Source: Yamagishiella unicocca
Taxonomy: Eukaryota > Chlorophyta > Chlorophyceae > Chlamydomonadales > Volvocaceae
Assembly: GCA_003116995.1 (NCBI GenBank)
Contig: BDSL01000011.1
Span: 1,178,001-1,242,000, forward strand
Direction: 5' to 3'
Length of the DNA stretch: 64,000 nt
Below the pieces are notes generated by a model, which was given only the letters and a program-made list of their open reading frames with translations, did no database searches and was not told the DNA's origin. A program made the position numbers and the translations under genes. This document shows positions 1 through 12,662 of the stretch, piece after piece (the first letter of the stretch is position 1; each line of letters opens with the position of its first letter).

Positions 1-35
1 ACCCATGCACCCCCACCCGCGGACGGACGACTCAC

Positions 36-1213
36 GTGACAACCTGCACCTTGAACACCTCCGTCTTGGCAATGCAGTTCAGGCGATTCGAACCGGGGAC
101 TACGTGCATGCGCGGCACGCGCTCCGCCAGCCGCATCTCCAGCTCCTTCTCCTCGTGCAGGGAGCTGCGCGCAGGCAGCGGGCGAGAAGCAGCCCCCGGG
201 GTGGGTGGCCGCGTGGGCGAAGCACGGGACATGAAGAAGTAAGGGGGCTTCGCGAGCAGTCCCGACACCCTCCGCACTGACACTGTACGGTTAGTAGCTT
301 AACCTCTTGTTGGTACTTCTTGGTGCGCGGAACATGTAGCTTTACTGCATAATTCAAGTACCTCTTGAGGGGATTGAACATGGCTACCGGGACGCCACCA
401 AGCGCTAACGCGACGCAACCGAATGACATCACGCAACAGCGCCGGAGGCACCCCACGGTCTATGCGCAGGAGGGGTCCCACGCAGTCGACGGTGCGCAGC
501 GCGGTGCGTGTGTTTGAGCAACTGATTGCGGTGCCAGCAGCGCGTGCGTGAGGAAGCAATTGGTTGCAAGTGACGCGAGCCCGAGGGCATGGGCACAACA
601 ATCAAAAGGCGTCTAGTGGTGGCGGCGTTTGTGCTCATCGGCCACCGACGGCATACGTTGTTGGTCTGGCTCCGGGCAGTCGAGTGGCACAGGAACGCAA
701 TCAAGAACCCAAGGGCGGAATAGCTGCCGGCACAGCCAGCTTTCGGCACAGCCAGGTGCGACAGACGAACGCGGCGGGTTTCGGTTGCTTACCTCAAACG
801 CTGCAGGACCACCTTGAAGATAAGAGGCGGAGGCGGTGAGAGGAGGGTGGAGACAAGAGGGCGAGGAGCGAGGAGGGTGAGCGGATTTTGATGACTAGGG
901 TCCAGAAGGCTGCCGGCGCCTATCCACCAGCAGCGGCAATCCGCTTTAGATGAGCAGACTAGGGCCTCAGCACTTTGAGCCCGAGAGGCAGCAGACTCGC
1001 AAGCGTGAGCAACGAACTCGACCGTGCAGATCTGGGACGCCGCTAGCCGGTAGGTGACAGCACTCAACCGCATGGACGTCAATCCGGCCCCAGTTCTCAT
1101 GCCCCTCCTCCAGCACAACCGCACCTCGGTGAACTCCTGGAGGTTGACGGTCCCACGTGAAGCCCGGTCCAGCGACTTGAATAAGGCATCAACCGACTTG
1201 GCGCTCACACCGC
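36..1213 (-). CDS. EF-hand-like protein, partial gene (3' part off left edge)
   Basis: Three pieces are visible on the minus strand. Exon 1125..1213 encodes a segment like one EF-hand-type helix-loop-helix (SVDALFKSLDRASRG, then NLQEFTE) and ends at a good GTGCGG donor. A 20-base exon at 793..812 follows in phase (VVLQRL) with a GTAAGC donor. The next open segment begins at 521 in matching phase (NTRTALRTVD). A separate convincing exon at 36..about 162 encodes LHEEKELEMRLAERVPRMHV and later IAKTEVFKVQ, ending at GTGAGT. I could not join 521 to 162 in phase with confidence, so at least one exon between 300 and 520 is unresolved. The helix plus 'NTRTALRTVD' is reminiscent of the cytosolic stretch before the channel core of plant MscS-like proteins, but no pore segment is in view. 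Treat the function as unknown. Confidence 0.4.
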
Positions 1214-2111
1214 CTGTTGCGCGTCAGGACGCCAGGTGTGACCGCGGCTTCGCTATTGGAAATAACACTACTGGGCTCCAACCAGGCTATTTTAGGGATG
1301 ATGGCAAACATGTGGTCACGCCATTGAGGTCCCCGCAATTGGCAAGCTGCAAGCACGTGCCTGCATGTATGACACATTGTGACTGAGCAGTACTCGGCCT
1401 ACCCCCGGCAACCATACCCCGTTACGGTAGTAAAGGCATGCTTTCCTTCCTTGCCACACCCGTACCGCCGCTAAGCTGTGCTCTGCTGACCCCGACCCGC
1501 AGCTCACCTTCGACTTCCTTTGAAAAGTATGTGTAGAGGTCGGCCCATGTCATTCCAGCATCGACGCTGCATCCCGAAGACCGTGCAACCGCCGCGAATG
1601 CCTGAGCACCAATATATGCATATGTTAAAGGGTCGGGGGATGCATAGGCGTTTGGTTATCCTCCTCATGGGGCCATTCATACCTTTTTACATGCCTCCCG
1701 CCAAGGCTCCATCTCGTCATATCCAGGAAGTTTGCCTAAAGCGTGCTCAAATAGACATCTTAGGGCACTATTGAGCGTGCCCATCGAAAAAGTTGTCTTT
1801 TACAAACTACACCGCGTTACAGGCGAATGGAAACGTCCTAACGCTTCGCCAGGAAAACTGCATATCTATGTAATGCACATCATGACTTGTAAGGCGTTAA
1901 TGCCAACTGAGGCTTTCCCATGGGCCGGCCTTTCTTGCCTACCGCACCGTACGGTAGGAGCGCAGGACGGTACTAAAGTCATCTTGCCCATCTGATGAAG
2001 CTATTATTGTTTGTATTAGTGTTGCCATTCATACGTTGTAGACTCTGGTGGTAGTATAGCTAGATAATGCTTTAGTAGTTGCTTGGGTTCCCAACGGCTT
2101 CCCTAGGAAGG
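1214..2111. other. Spacer between divergent genes (EF-hand-like, cyclin)
   Basis: About 0.9 kb without a convincing exon. It lies between the minus-strand EF-hand-like gene and the cyclin start codon, so it should hold the cyclin promoter and perhaps further 5' exons of the minus gene. I see no clear TATA box and no repeat array. Confidence 0.4.
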
Positions 2112-5100
2112 ATGGCTTCGCCCGCTGGCTTCGACGCTAGGCCCTCCAGCGCGTCTTCTAGCTTGGCCACGCCGCAGCGGTTGCGCGTACGCCGCGAAAC
2201 TGACGCGCTGGTAAGCGTGCAGGTGGTCCATGCGTGTAAACATTGTTCCTTGTCGGGATAAAGCGCTCGGCAACCTTACCGCGCTTGTCATGCCATGCTC
2301 GTGTGACATCTCCCTTGCGTGCACCACTTGCCATGCATGCCCACCCGGTGTTGTGCGCAGCCCGCGAACTCGACGGGAGAGTCGGAACCTACGCAGCTTT
2401 CTTCCAGCGGTGGTTCTGAAAATTACAGCCTCGCATGTGAGGAAGACGAATCCAGTCTGGAACTCCCGGAGGCGGCTCTTCAGGAGCCGGTGGCATTTAC
2501 ACCTGCCGGGAGGCCTGTAGTTTATGCTGGCAGCTCAAATCACACGACCTTCGTTGCTGCTGATGCTCGTGAGCTTCTAAGGTAAGCCATGGGTGCATAT
2601 GGATGGGCAACGGCGGCAGGTTTGTCAGTCGATTCATAACAGGACGAAAACCGGGTGTCGATCATTAGTGCGTGGAGATACCGGACGTGTGTGGTTGTTT
2701 TAAGCGTCAGGGTTCACTCGTGTTGATGGGTTTGTTCACGCAGAGGTGTCAGGCCATCTGCTGGTTGGAAACCTACACTAGCATCAGGTTGCTACGATGC
2801 GCATTTATGAGAGTGGTGTCTCAAAACGTTGATCATAATTTCCATGATCAAGTACACCTGGAGGTCTTGGCTTGGCCTCTGACGCGATTCATACGAGGGC
2901 GCGGATGTTTCTGCTCACTTCGCTACTGGCGGGTTTCACGGTTGCACTACATTTTACTTTCATTCACAGTTTCATCTGTCCTGGCGCGGAAAATGATGCG
3001 GCGCGCTAAACTACACTGAGGGGGCTCAGTGTTTTTTCCGTCCCTGTCCTGAGACATGCGACCAACCTGTAAAATCCCCTTAAATTTACATTACAGGAAT
3101 GAGCTACATCGTCAGCAGGGGTTGCGCTACGTCCCGGATAGGCCAGACGCTCGGCGTTTCGCATCCGCCGACCGGCCGCGAGTTATAAGCTGGCTTGTGG
3201 AAGTGGTGTCGGCATTGGGGCTCTGCGATGAGACACTGCACGCAGCCGTGTCTCTTTTGGACCGCTTCGTCGCTGTGACTGAGGTATGCGTCCCTGGCCA
3301 TGTGCCGCATGCCACGAACGCGCTGCGATGGATCATGTTTGATGTTGGATGTCCAGTCATTACCTGATCTATACTGAAGCTTACTGCAACCTGTTATGCG
3401 TGTGCCGCAGACTATACCGCCCGAGGGCGTTCTGCAACTGCTGGCCTTGGCCTGCATCTCACTCGCTGCCAAGCACGAAGAGGTGAGCATGTCGCTCCTG
3501 TCAGTGCATGACTTACGGCAGGCCAGTTTCGCATCATTCATTCAATCTTGTTTGCATTTCAGGTTGCACAACACTCTACGGAGGACTGGCTGGCCCTGGC
3601 CGTGGGCCCTGACAACACCCCACTGTACCAGGTGCGCTGCGCACCAGGATATTGGGTCGACCCTTTGTCCTGAGCGCTGGGTGTCGCCGCTTTAGGATGA
3701 ACGTTGGCTGTCGTTTTCCTGCAGCCCCCAGCCGACAAAGCACACCGCTGCGCCTTGACTAACCAACGTATTACCGCCACATCCCTCGAATGGGCTCCTC
3801 AGCGCGGTGACCTGCAGCGCATGGAGTGGTTGCTGTTGGAAACTGTGGAGTGGCGCATCCGAGTCCCAAGCACGCTCACCTTTCTGCGTCACTACCACCA
3901 TGGACTGGCGCACAGCCCTTCGAGCCGCGGCGTGGTGCCCGACGACGCAGCGTGCGCAGCTGCCTTCAAGGCCATCGCCAACTTCCTGGCGGTAAGCTGT
4001 GCGCCCACAAGCGAACTAGGTGTCATCGAGCCAGGTGCATTCAACACACATCCGACGCGTGGACTCGGCTAGCTGAGGGAAGGTCAGCTTTGCGCACCGA
4101 GTGTCCGTGCAGCCTAGTCAGCTTTGCGCACCGAGTGTCCGTGCAGCCTAGTCAGCTTTGCGCACCGAGTGTCCGTGCAGCCTAGTCAGCTTTGCGCACC
4201 GAGTGTCCGTGCAGCCTAGTCAGCTTTGCGCACCGAGTGTCCGTGCAGCCTAGTCGGTCCACGTCGGCGTCAGCCCTCGTCGGCATCAGCGTGTGGCCGG
4301 CTTCGGTAACCACTTACCGCGAGTCCGCGGACCCGCATCCCCCCGCCACGATCGCGACCGACGCAGCTGTGATGACCGGGGCAGGGGCGCAAGGATTGCG
4401 AGGAATACTCGCGTAGGATAGGCAGCCTTCCTGTAGGCCGTGGCCACACCTGGCCATGCAGCGTGTACACGTTAGACGCGGTGCGAACGATGAAGGCTGC
4501 TCTTGTCGCCAACAGTCCCGAGGAGACTGCTTTGGCCGACTTGCGTTGCCGGCCTCACGTCGCTGCCGCCCAGGGGACAGCGGGTCTGTGTAGCAGAGGC
4601 CAGCTGCGGGGCACTTGTGTCAGTCAGCGGCGCGCTGGTCGGGATCCTCTGACCGAACCTGAAGGTCGCGGGGCACAGCGATGATGATGCAGATGACGTG
4701 GCCTGGTAATCTTGCCCCGCTACCCGGGTCCCACTAACCGTCGGCGACTGTCCGTGCGGCCGCGCCTCCGCAGGACCTGTCGTTGCTGTACGAGTTGTTC
4801 CTTCCATATGGCTACAGCACAATCGCTACTGCATGCCTGGTCCTGGCGGAGTGGATTGCCAAGGGCGCTCTTCCAGGCAACCCCGAACCGCAGTCGGCAG
4901 GCCACGTCGTCAACTTGGTTTCGGCGCTGTCGGAACTCGCTGGCGTGGAGGTGGCGGCCATGGCTCCAAACCTCGCTTCTTGCGTGGAGGCCCTCCACCA
5001 ACTGTACGTGGCGGCAACGTCCAGTGGCCCGGGGGGCCAGCCGCCCTGCACCGCTCAATTGGGCCTTTTGGCTCCAGTCGTGGCGCGCTATGCACAGGCA

Positions 5101-5121
5101 CTGACGCCATCACGGCAGTAG
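2112..5121 (+). CDS. D-type cyclin with LxCxE motif
   Basis: Regulatory subunit of a cyclin-dependent kinase; D-type cyclins drive the G1/S step by binding retinoblastoma protein. Exons that keep frame: 2112..2210, 2361..2581, 3097..3283, 3411..3482, 3563..3631, 3725..3991, 4774..5121, giving about 420 residues. LACEE at residues 57-61 matches the LxCxE retinoblastoma-binding motif typical of D-cyclin N-termini. The cyclin box follows: PRVISWLVEVV (134-144), LLDRFVAV, then LQLLALACISLAAKHEE, which is the most D-like block, then MEWLLLETVEWRIRVPS. The C-terminal cyclin fold starts DLSLLYELFLPYGYS (306-320). Compared with typical D cyclins, the loop after AAKHEE is enlarged by a short extra exon (3563..3631). 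Every junction has GT-AG ends. The ATG sits in a short Ser/Ala-rich first exon; an earlier start is not excluded. The last intron holds a 34-bp tandem array. A CYCA/B identity is unlikely because of LxCxE. Confidence 0.88.
4083..4252 (+). repeat. 34-bp tandem repeat, 5 copies, in cyclin intron 6
   Basis: Five near-identical 34-base units begin at 4083, 4117, 4151, 4185 and 4219, each starting GTCAGCTTTGCGCACCGAG. The array lies wholly within the 782-base last intron of the cyclin gene. Confidence 0.95.
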
Positions 5122-8100
5122 CCTGCTCTTCGCTTACATGAGCCGCAAGGTTGCTGCCAGGCTGGTGAGGAGCTCGGCTCAGCGCGGGCTGAGAAGAGGT
5201 GTTTTGGCGTTAGTATGGGGGCACAGAAGTCATTGCCCAAGAGGCAGGTAGGCGTGCTTCCAAGCATTGGGTATTTACTTGTAGGTCTTATCTTTTCAGC
5301 AGTTATCTAGCTAGGGCAGTCCAGTAGACGATCAGAAGACCCGTCTTTCCGCGGATCTGCGCATTTTCTTTTTTTCATGTTGTTTCCCCCTTTACGGTTC
5401 AGCTATGCATCTCGGTACATCGCCGAGTGGGTGAATGGACATTGCAGCGGAGAGTAGCGCACGTCGTGCAACGTAATCGAGTGGCTGGGCACCTGTATGT
5501 AGTGTGCAGGTGGTGCGTGTAGGCCGCAGTAGTTAGGGCAGGGCGCCTTGCATCTTCATGTCGGAGCAGAGTCTGTTGTCTGGGGGTGCGCACTGCCATG
5601 GCCAGTGTCGACTTGCTCGCGAAGGTCCGTGTTGGGCGGGGCCTGCGGCGGGGAAGCGTGCGTGTATGGTGCCCCCTGATGGCGGTTAGGCGATCGCGGT
5701 GCGAAGGCGCACAATCGATAATATCGGGGCATCGTGTGGCAGTCGCGGTTGGTAATATCTGCTTTGCAGTTTGTAGTCCAGGATGTCGAATCACTATGTG
5801 GAGGCGTCGCGTGCTTTAGGAAGTTCGATCCGGTTGCAGGAATACTGCATGTGATCTTTTGTTGCAGCGACTTTCTTAAGCGCGTGATCAGCCTAGTAGT
5901 TAGGCAGGCAGGTTGATCAAGACAGACTGCCGACACCAGGTGTGGCCGATCAGTATTGCAGGGCGCTAGCGATAGTTCAGCAGGTCTTCTTGCCCTTGCA
6001 GTGAGTACTGATGCGCGTTTGTCTCAGGCGCCGGCGAATTGCAAAGCCTATGGACGGGGTCAGGTGGAGCAGATCTAGCGGATATAGAAGATCGGTATGC
6101 TCCACCGCCTGCCATGGCTGGTGCGTCGTGATAATAACCTTGAGGCTCGGCAAATACTGGGCCCTGAACGCTTGGGGCCGATGTGGAGCGAGCAGGACGC
6201 GCTGCGTGCAGCGTTCGTGACTCAGCAGTGCAGTGCAGGCTGGCAGGAAGATTTGCACGGCCTGCTTGCGGGTGCTGTCTTCAAGGATGCAGGCCGGGGC
6301 CGAGAGCGCCATATTCGCAAGTAGTTGGCCTGCTGTAGGTCGGCGTGAAAATAACTGTTATTTAACCTTTGGCGGGAAGTCTAGCTAGGTGCACTCAGCT
6401 TGTCGAGTGCTGCCTGTGAATTAAGGCACAGGGCTCTCTGTTTTCTGTCTAGGCGTGCGTTGTAGTCCCCTGTGGGTCTCATTTTACAGCTTTGGCATGT
6501 AGTGATGCGGCGGCAGGCGGATTTCCGCCGGCATGCCCCAAGGCAGCAGTTTGGACGTCGTTTCCAGGCTGGCTGTATTGAGTGGACTGCGTGTGGCTTT
6601 TATAGGCACGTCCAGCTGTCTTTTCAAAAAAATATACAAGGCTTGCCTGGTCAGCTAGTACCGGATGCACGCGTATGCTGGTCTCGCTGTGTGAGTTGCT
6701 ACTGGATGGGATGGTTGGGTTGGTGGCAGGTAGCGCTCTTCTGTTCTGGCGAACCTACTGCTGCTGGGATGCCTGTCCTTTAATGGATGCTTGCTCTGGT
6801 CGCATATTGTTTTTCGTGCAGCACTGCTTTTCCTTCCGAGTTTTGGGGGGATATGTGGTGGTCGGGTGCGGGAATCTTTTGTTCGGTGGTTGTCGTTTCT
6901 TGGGCGATGGGTTGGCTTTTTGAGGTTGATAGTAGCCATGCTTATTTATCGCACTCTGGCTGGGGAGACCTCCCCGGGCCGCATCAGTTAACAATCGTCC
7001 TGGTTGTCAGTTGTTAGTTGCCAACCTAGTCTGGGCCCTGGAGCGTCGGGCAGGGACGGTTGTATGGTGTTTGCTGCGAAATTGAAGATGGGCGCTGCCT
7101 GTTGGATGCCAGTCGTAATGGCGCGAAGTTTTTGGTGAGCCAGCCGCCCCCAAGCTCTCGGGCATGCAAGGCTGTCAACAGCGCCCCTGCACCATTTGAA
7201 ACAACGCGATCATGTTCGTGCGGGACCTGCCTACTTGCCGTTTGGGCTTGGCTGGTGCATCACGGCTGAGCGTTTGCATGGCGGCATACGTACGGAGTCC
7301 AGGTGAGGTGGAAGTCCACGCCATATCACACTAATCGGTTTATCAGCGCGTTGGGTTGGTTTGGTTGTGCCATCGTTCGTGACATTTAATCGTGTGCCCC
7401 CAATTCATAGGCCTGACGTCGTAGTTCGTTCGTTGGTGGTGCAGTGCATTTTTTGCGTTGGGTTGTCGTTACCTTCAGCCCTGAGGGCGGACCTCATGTA
7501 ATAGCCCCCGCTCGTTTACAGCTCCTCATCGCCCAGGGCGAGGGTTTTCAACGTTCCGTTTTTCACCTTGATAGTACAAAGATGCGATCCCGCATGGGTC
7601 AGCGCTTAGAGGCAAGTATAACCGACGACGGAGTATTTGGGGTACCGTATTCTTGATATGGGGTGTTACAAAAAAGACCCATTCACGCGACATGGGAAGT
7701 ATAATTGGCGCATAGACTTCGGACGCCTGGTTGCGCGCGCATGCTGGGGTTTCGAGGAAGATGCCATAAGATTGCAGAAGGCGGGCGGCGGATTGATCTG
7801 ATAGAAAAAGCAATCCTCAAGAGTATAGGGGCTTGGTGTGCCGGAAGACGCATGGCGAGCTGGCCAGGAAGACGTTGGCGGTTGGCGCCCTGGGCTGCGG
7901 CGTGGCACAGCGGATAGTGCATCGGCAGGACTGCCCTGACCTTAGCCCGCCCCCTGGCGACTTGTCCAGCCACATACCGGTAGTACACTGCGCTAGCTTG
8001 CCGGTTCAGGGTGGCTCATGCAACCGAAACCGTAAGACACGTGAAAAACTTACGGGTGGCATGACAACGTGTTTCAACCCGTCGTCAGCCTCTTCAAGCA

Positions 8101-8645
8101 CCCGAGTCATAGGCGCGCGTACGTCGTACCGCTCACGGCCCCGCAGCGGCAGCAACGTGTGTCCACCAGGGATTCTTTGACTGGCTGCCGGCAGGATAGG
8201 CGACGATTGGTGGATACGTGCCCTCCTTCGCAACAGTGGTCATGGTCAGCGCCCTCATTCACTACTCCGCTGAAGGGTGCCGCGCCTATGCATGACATGC
8301 GTACGACGGGTAAGGATGAGCGCGCGTAAAGGGAGGTCTAGTGAGGTACGGCAACCGTCGGTAGCGACCCGTGCGCTGTGTTTATCCCGCACACCAGCTG
8401 CCGTCTTATGTGCCCGCAGGTCACTCAACCAGAGTCTCAGGGGTTAGGACACGAAGGCCGGATGAGCCCGAAGCGCCAGGGAGGGCGTTACGTCTGAGCG
8501 GCATCAACTGACACACAGTTTTGACAAATCTTTTAAGCAACATACTTCTGCATAGTATAAGTAGAACTGCGGGCGATGTTCCTCTTTGGTCCTATCTGAA
8601 CGCGCGTGTCTATGTAGAAAGCATCCGTCCCCCCAACTCATTATT
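5122..8645. other. 3.5-kb spacer: cyclin 3' region to TRAPPC1
   Basis: No exon with family similarity was found on either strand. Much of 5.2-7.5 kb is T/G-rich on the plus strand, like a long 3' untranslated region. The first downstream TGTAA is at 7497..7501, which would imply an unusually long cyclin 3' end. A copy of dispersed repeat B lies at 7667..7757. The TRAPPC1 promoter must be within the last few hundred bases. Confidence 0.5.
7667..7757 (+). repeat. Dispersed repeat B, copy 1
   Basis: About 90 bases starting GTTACAAAAAAGACCC, then GACATGGGAAGTATAATTGG, and ending TTGCGCGCGCATGCTGG. The same order of blocks occurs at 27311..27398, 53332..53424 and, inverted, 62341..62440. The copies have diverged but keep spacing, so this is an interspersed element rather than simple sequence. 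Confidence 0.75.
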
Positions 8646-9455
8646 ATGGGTTGCTTCAACATTTACATATTCAACCGGCAAGGAACGTGCGTCTATTACC
8701 ACGAATGGTTCCGGCCGAAGTCTGTCAAGCAGGGTGCCGGCACGCTTCAGGATGACCAAAAACAAATGTTCGGTCTCTTCTGGACTCTGAGCAATTTCTG
8801 CGCTACAATGGACCCCAAGGAGTAAGAAGCGTACCCTGAAACAGACCTTTGCGGCCGTTGGAACCCGAGCGTTAATCGGTCCAACTCCCGCGCAGTCAGA
8901 GCAAGCCACAGCTTGGCACACCGCGCAAGATTGGGCAGGGGTGTAAATTCAGGAGTTTTACCACAAGCAATTACAAGTGCAATTTTCTTGAGGTTCCGTC
9001 AGGTATCAAGGTACGTTAATATGGGTCCGAACGAGCTGCCCGGCTTCGGAACCTGGTAAATGAACATCGGACGGCAATACAGATCCTCAGCACTGCGAAA
9101 GCTGAATTCGAGGCGACTAAGCCATCTATCTGACCACCCTTCCCTGCTCCGCTTGCAGCTGGTGCTAAACACCCACCGGGAGGCACCCGACCTTACGGAC
9201 GTGCTGCAGGCCCTATACGACGATATCTTCGTGGAGTACGTGGTGAAAAACCCGTTGTACGTCCCAGGCCAGCCGTTTCAGTGAGTGACACAGCAGAGAC
9301 GTACACGAAGTTGCTTACTCCCGACTCCTACTCCCCTTTGACAAACCCTAAAATCGTGTGGCCGCAGGTCGGACCAGTTCGTGAATGCCTTGAACGCATT
9401 TCTCCGCCAGAACGGCCTTCTGCAGCAGCAGCAGATCATGCAAGCAGCCGTATGA
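8646..9455 (+). CDS. TRAPPC1: TRAPP complex subunit 1 (BET5 homologue)
   Basis: Small longin-fold subunit of the TRAPP complexes, which tether ER-derived and Golgi vesicles and activate Rab1/Ypt1. Exons 8646..8821, 8953..9010, 9159..9280 and 9368..9455 join in phase to about 147 residues; the human protein is about 145. Family landmarks in order: MGCFNIYIFNRQGTCVYYHEW at the start (the family has a short hydrophobic strand, then a Tyr/Trp turn), NYKCNFLEVPSGIK, LVLNTHREAPDLTDVL, and the hallmark VEYVVKNPLYVPGQ followed by SDQFVNALNAFLRQ. All introns are GT-AG; the first donor is GTAAGA inside the codon for Glu58. The loop before SFTTSNYK is shorter than in land plants. The C-terminus ends in a short Gln run. 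Nothing suggests the gene is broken. Confidence 0.94.
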
Positions 9456-12400
9456 AGCCAGCCTGCGCAGAACCTCGGCTTCAACCACGACCAGGGCAGG
9501 TCAGCTGCGCGGGGTGATGACGTGTCAACGCACCGCCTCCAACCCTTGCGCGCGTCATCCCGAACGTGTAGGGCTAACGTCACGTTGGCGAAGGACCGCG
9601 ACCGCACAGCAAGCACGCGCCTCCGGGCGTCCCCTGCAGCGCATCGCAGCTGACCGCCCACCGCCAACACACAGTCATGGACTGGTGCCATCTTCACCAA
9701 TGTGAGGCGATTCACCGATAATTGTCTGGCGGTACATCGATCATCAACGTGACGCGATACGCCGATCGACTCACCGCTGCCTTGCCGCACAGCGGCGTTA
9801 GTCGGTACTCCGCGCCTATTTGACAGGCGATAACGGTCATGGCGCAGTGTCGGAAACGACAACGGAGGGTATCGGGTTTAGGGGAGCCGCGCAGCTCTGG
9901 GCACTACGGCCTCCGGGTAGCGGTTGGTGTGATGCGCAAGTTGACACGTCGGAGCTGAGCGAGCACGGCGCTGCTGCCATTGGGTCCGGACTGCGCGGAC
10001 GGGCGTGGCTTGATGGTTTACGGGGCGGAGGGGCGGCGCAGTCCGCCTCAGCGTGCGCCCCCGTCGGCCATATGATTAGACGGCTACGGCAGGCCTGGGA
10101 CCTTGCCAGGACATGGACATGTATGGGCGGCAGACGCACTGCGGGCAGCCGGGGGCAGCTAAAAGGCTTTCACTGCAACGGTCGAACGCAGCCACCCAGC
10201 CCCCAGCCCGGCCCGGCTTCACGCGGCCGTTGAGCCAGGGGAGCTTAGCCTGCTTTGAACTGTCGCGAACACGTTTCGTGCATCGAGGGCTTACCCTGAT
10301 TGGAGCAACGAGAGTGACACGTCCTGCTGTAATTCATTCGTTCCCAGGCGGTTGTGCCGCCAGCACCTGCCTCCCGTACGAAACAGTGGGGAAGGGTGAC
10401 AGGAAATGCACAAAGCTCCTCCCCAGACGGTTGTCTCGTAACCGGGTTTTCTCGTCATCCCCCAGACGGCCGGACCAAAAGGAGAGTCGGCAAGTGGCAG
10501 GCGGAAAAACCCAGAACGGTCACAACCCACACAGACGAGCTGACCGTCGTGCTCCACGTCGTGCCCGAAAAAAAAGGTTCGCACGAAGCTATTCCAAAAA
10601 TTCAAGCAGCAATCCACAGGGACAAAGGTCAAGGCTCACTGGCCCGCCACATGCACAACTAAGATGTACTCGCTGGGCTCGAAGGACGCTGCCAGAAGAC
10701 CTTCCTTAGGAGCACGAGAACTCGTGGGTTTTAAAGTGTACCAGCATTTTATAGGTACATAGTACACAGGAAAAGTTTAATTCGAAGGCCAAATCCGCCA
10801 CGCGTTATATGATGTTCATACGGACATCCCGCATTCGTCATGCCGTACCACCGCCCAACTCTCCGATGGATTTGTTGAGCAAGCCCGCACCAGAAGGTTT
10901 GATAAGTTGTACAAATCACGTCACTTGATATTGAGGCTTATAACAGGCTAAAAGGGAATAGGACGAATACGACATCGGGGTGTCATCGGCGTTAAATTGA
11001 AATCCTGTCCTGTCAGTTTACTCCGTGAACTGACGCACATCAGGTAACAAAGTACACTAGTTTAATTGAGAAGACACTGGGAACTGGGATCTCAACACAG
11101 TTGATGACGGATTCTGGGCATCACCTTTGGACGATATTTGACGAAACGGTGCTTCCATAGTCCAGCTACTATTGCATGTGTCATGCACAATCGGTGTGCC
11201 GGAAATCATGCCAAATGTACTTTCCCGCCCGCTCCATTTTGGTTTCAGTGAGACAGTTTACTCGTACAGCGAACCATTTACAACGGCCAGTCGGCAACTA
11301 ATCGTGTTGACGATTGCTAGCAGCCCTTAGGTAAGCCAAAGATGCTTCCATGCCACATAGGGCCACATGGCCGAGCCAGTCGCAATGATTAGCACCGCAT
11401 GCATACCATTACCGTGGAGACGAGATACATTGACCATCGTGACCGGCAAGCGTCCGTTTCCAGCGTGTGGCTCAAACCACGCTCCCCTGACTACTGAGAA
11501 GTCCACCAATAGCAACTGCAAATCCACAGCCGAAAACCAAGCGGATAAGAAGACAGTTCCTACGCACAGGGTGGACGGGTGTCCCCCGCCTGTGCACGCC
11601 GTACTCTTTGGGCAGTTGGAATCGACCCCCAGTCGCCCGACCTTCACCGTTGAGGTCGTTAGCGTTCCAGTGCTGTCGACCCACAGGCTTCGAGCCTTAC
11701 TTTGATGAACCTCGTCTTTCCCGAGGGCGTCCTGATCGGTGTAATGAATGTAAGCTTTTCACGGGAACCGAAGCATGGAACGATTTAGTTTAGTGTAGTT
11801 TCAGTTTGTCTTAACTTGTTGTTTACTGCGCTGGATAAGAACTAGGCGCGCTTTTTAGCGGTTCATGAGCCTCTCGGCTCGTCTGAACCACACAAGCCTC
11901 AGCTTGTAACATACATACATACATGGAACGATATCCAACGTGTGGCAAACTTGTTTGACTCGTGAAGCGGTCATAATGTGGTTTTACGGCCAACAGCGGG
12001 AGACCCGGCGCATGGCGTGCGATAAGGTGCACGTCTGCTGACGCCAGGACGCTACTTCCGCAACTCCCCTTTGAACTCAAGCGACTTTGTTGCGGCAACA
12101 TCGTGTCTTCTCTGCGCAACCTTAGGTTGAGCTTATGGAAAACATCATCATGCCTATGCACAAGGTACGCCATGAGCTTGGGTACAGTAGTGAGCGAAAA
12201 TGATACACCGATATTCGAGAACGAAGCAAAACACAAAATGCTTGGCCATACATATGATGCGTTCTTGCCGTGGACTATGGGGACGATGGTGCAACGACGC
12301 GTCTGCATTATCGCCAGGGGTCTTAGTAAGATAACAGGTAGCATATGAGACACACAATTGGCTTTCCAGACAATATTCCTTGGGGCCTCAGGATACCAAA

Positions 12401-12662
12401 GAGCACTCTGCATCCAAAATAAATGGGCCTCATACATCTTGTGTACCGTGTACGACTGCCCATTCGGTAACGCTGCAATTCCCCACTACAGACATCCTGC
12501 ATCCAGGTATATGTAAATCTACTTTGAGTGATGAAGCTCCTACTTTTTGTATGTCAGCTGGCCCACTCGTAACATCCTTGTCGCGGCATGAGTCTATGTC
12601 CAGGACGTTGCATGAGCCTTGCGGACCTTAACGCCGCAACTCTGAGCGTCAGGAGGCGTATA
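9456..12662. other. 3.2-kb spacer: TRAPPC1 3' region to MYB gene
   Basis: No recognisable gene. A TGTAA at 10328..10332 is the first candidate poly(A) signal after TRAPPC1. From about 10.7 kb the sequence turns AT-richer. A 204-codon open frame on the minus strand (11823..12437) has no recognisable features and was not called. The MYB promoter should lie near 12.4-12.66 kb. Confidence 0.5.

Noticed and set aside
75..105. tRNA-like GGTTCGAATC (B-box) on the minus strand
   Set aside because: Flanking bases cannot form a T-stem or cloverleaf, and the stretch is inside a good coding exon.
3995..4770. Possible extra cyclin exon in intron 6
   Set aside because: Joining NFLA (3991) directly to DLSLLYELFLPYGYS (4774) restores the cyclin C-fold without any insertion.
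11823..12437. 204-codon minus-strand frame
   Set aside because: Length is within chance for the window, composition is ordinary, and no domain or splice context was seen.
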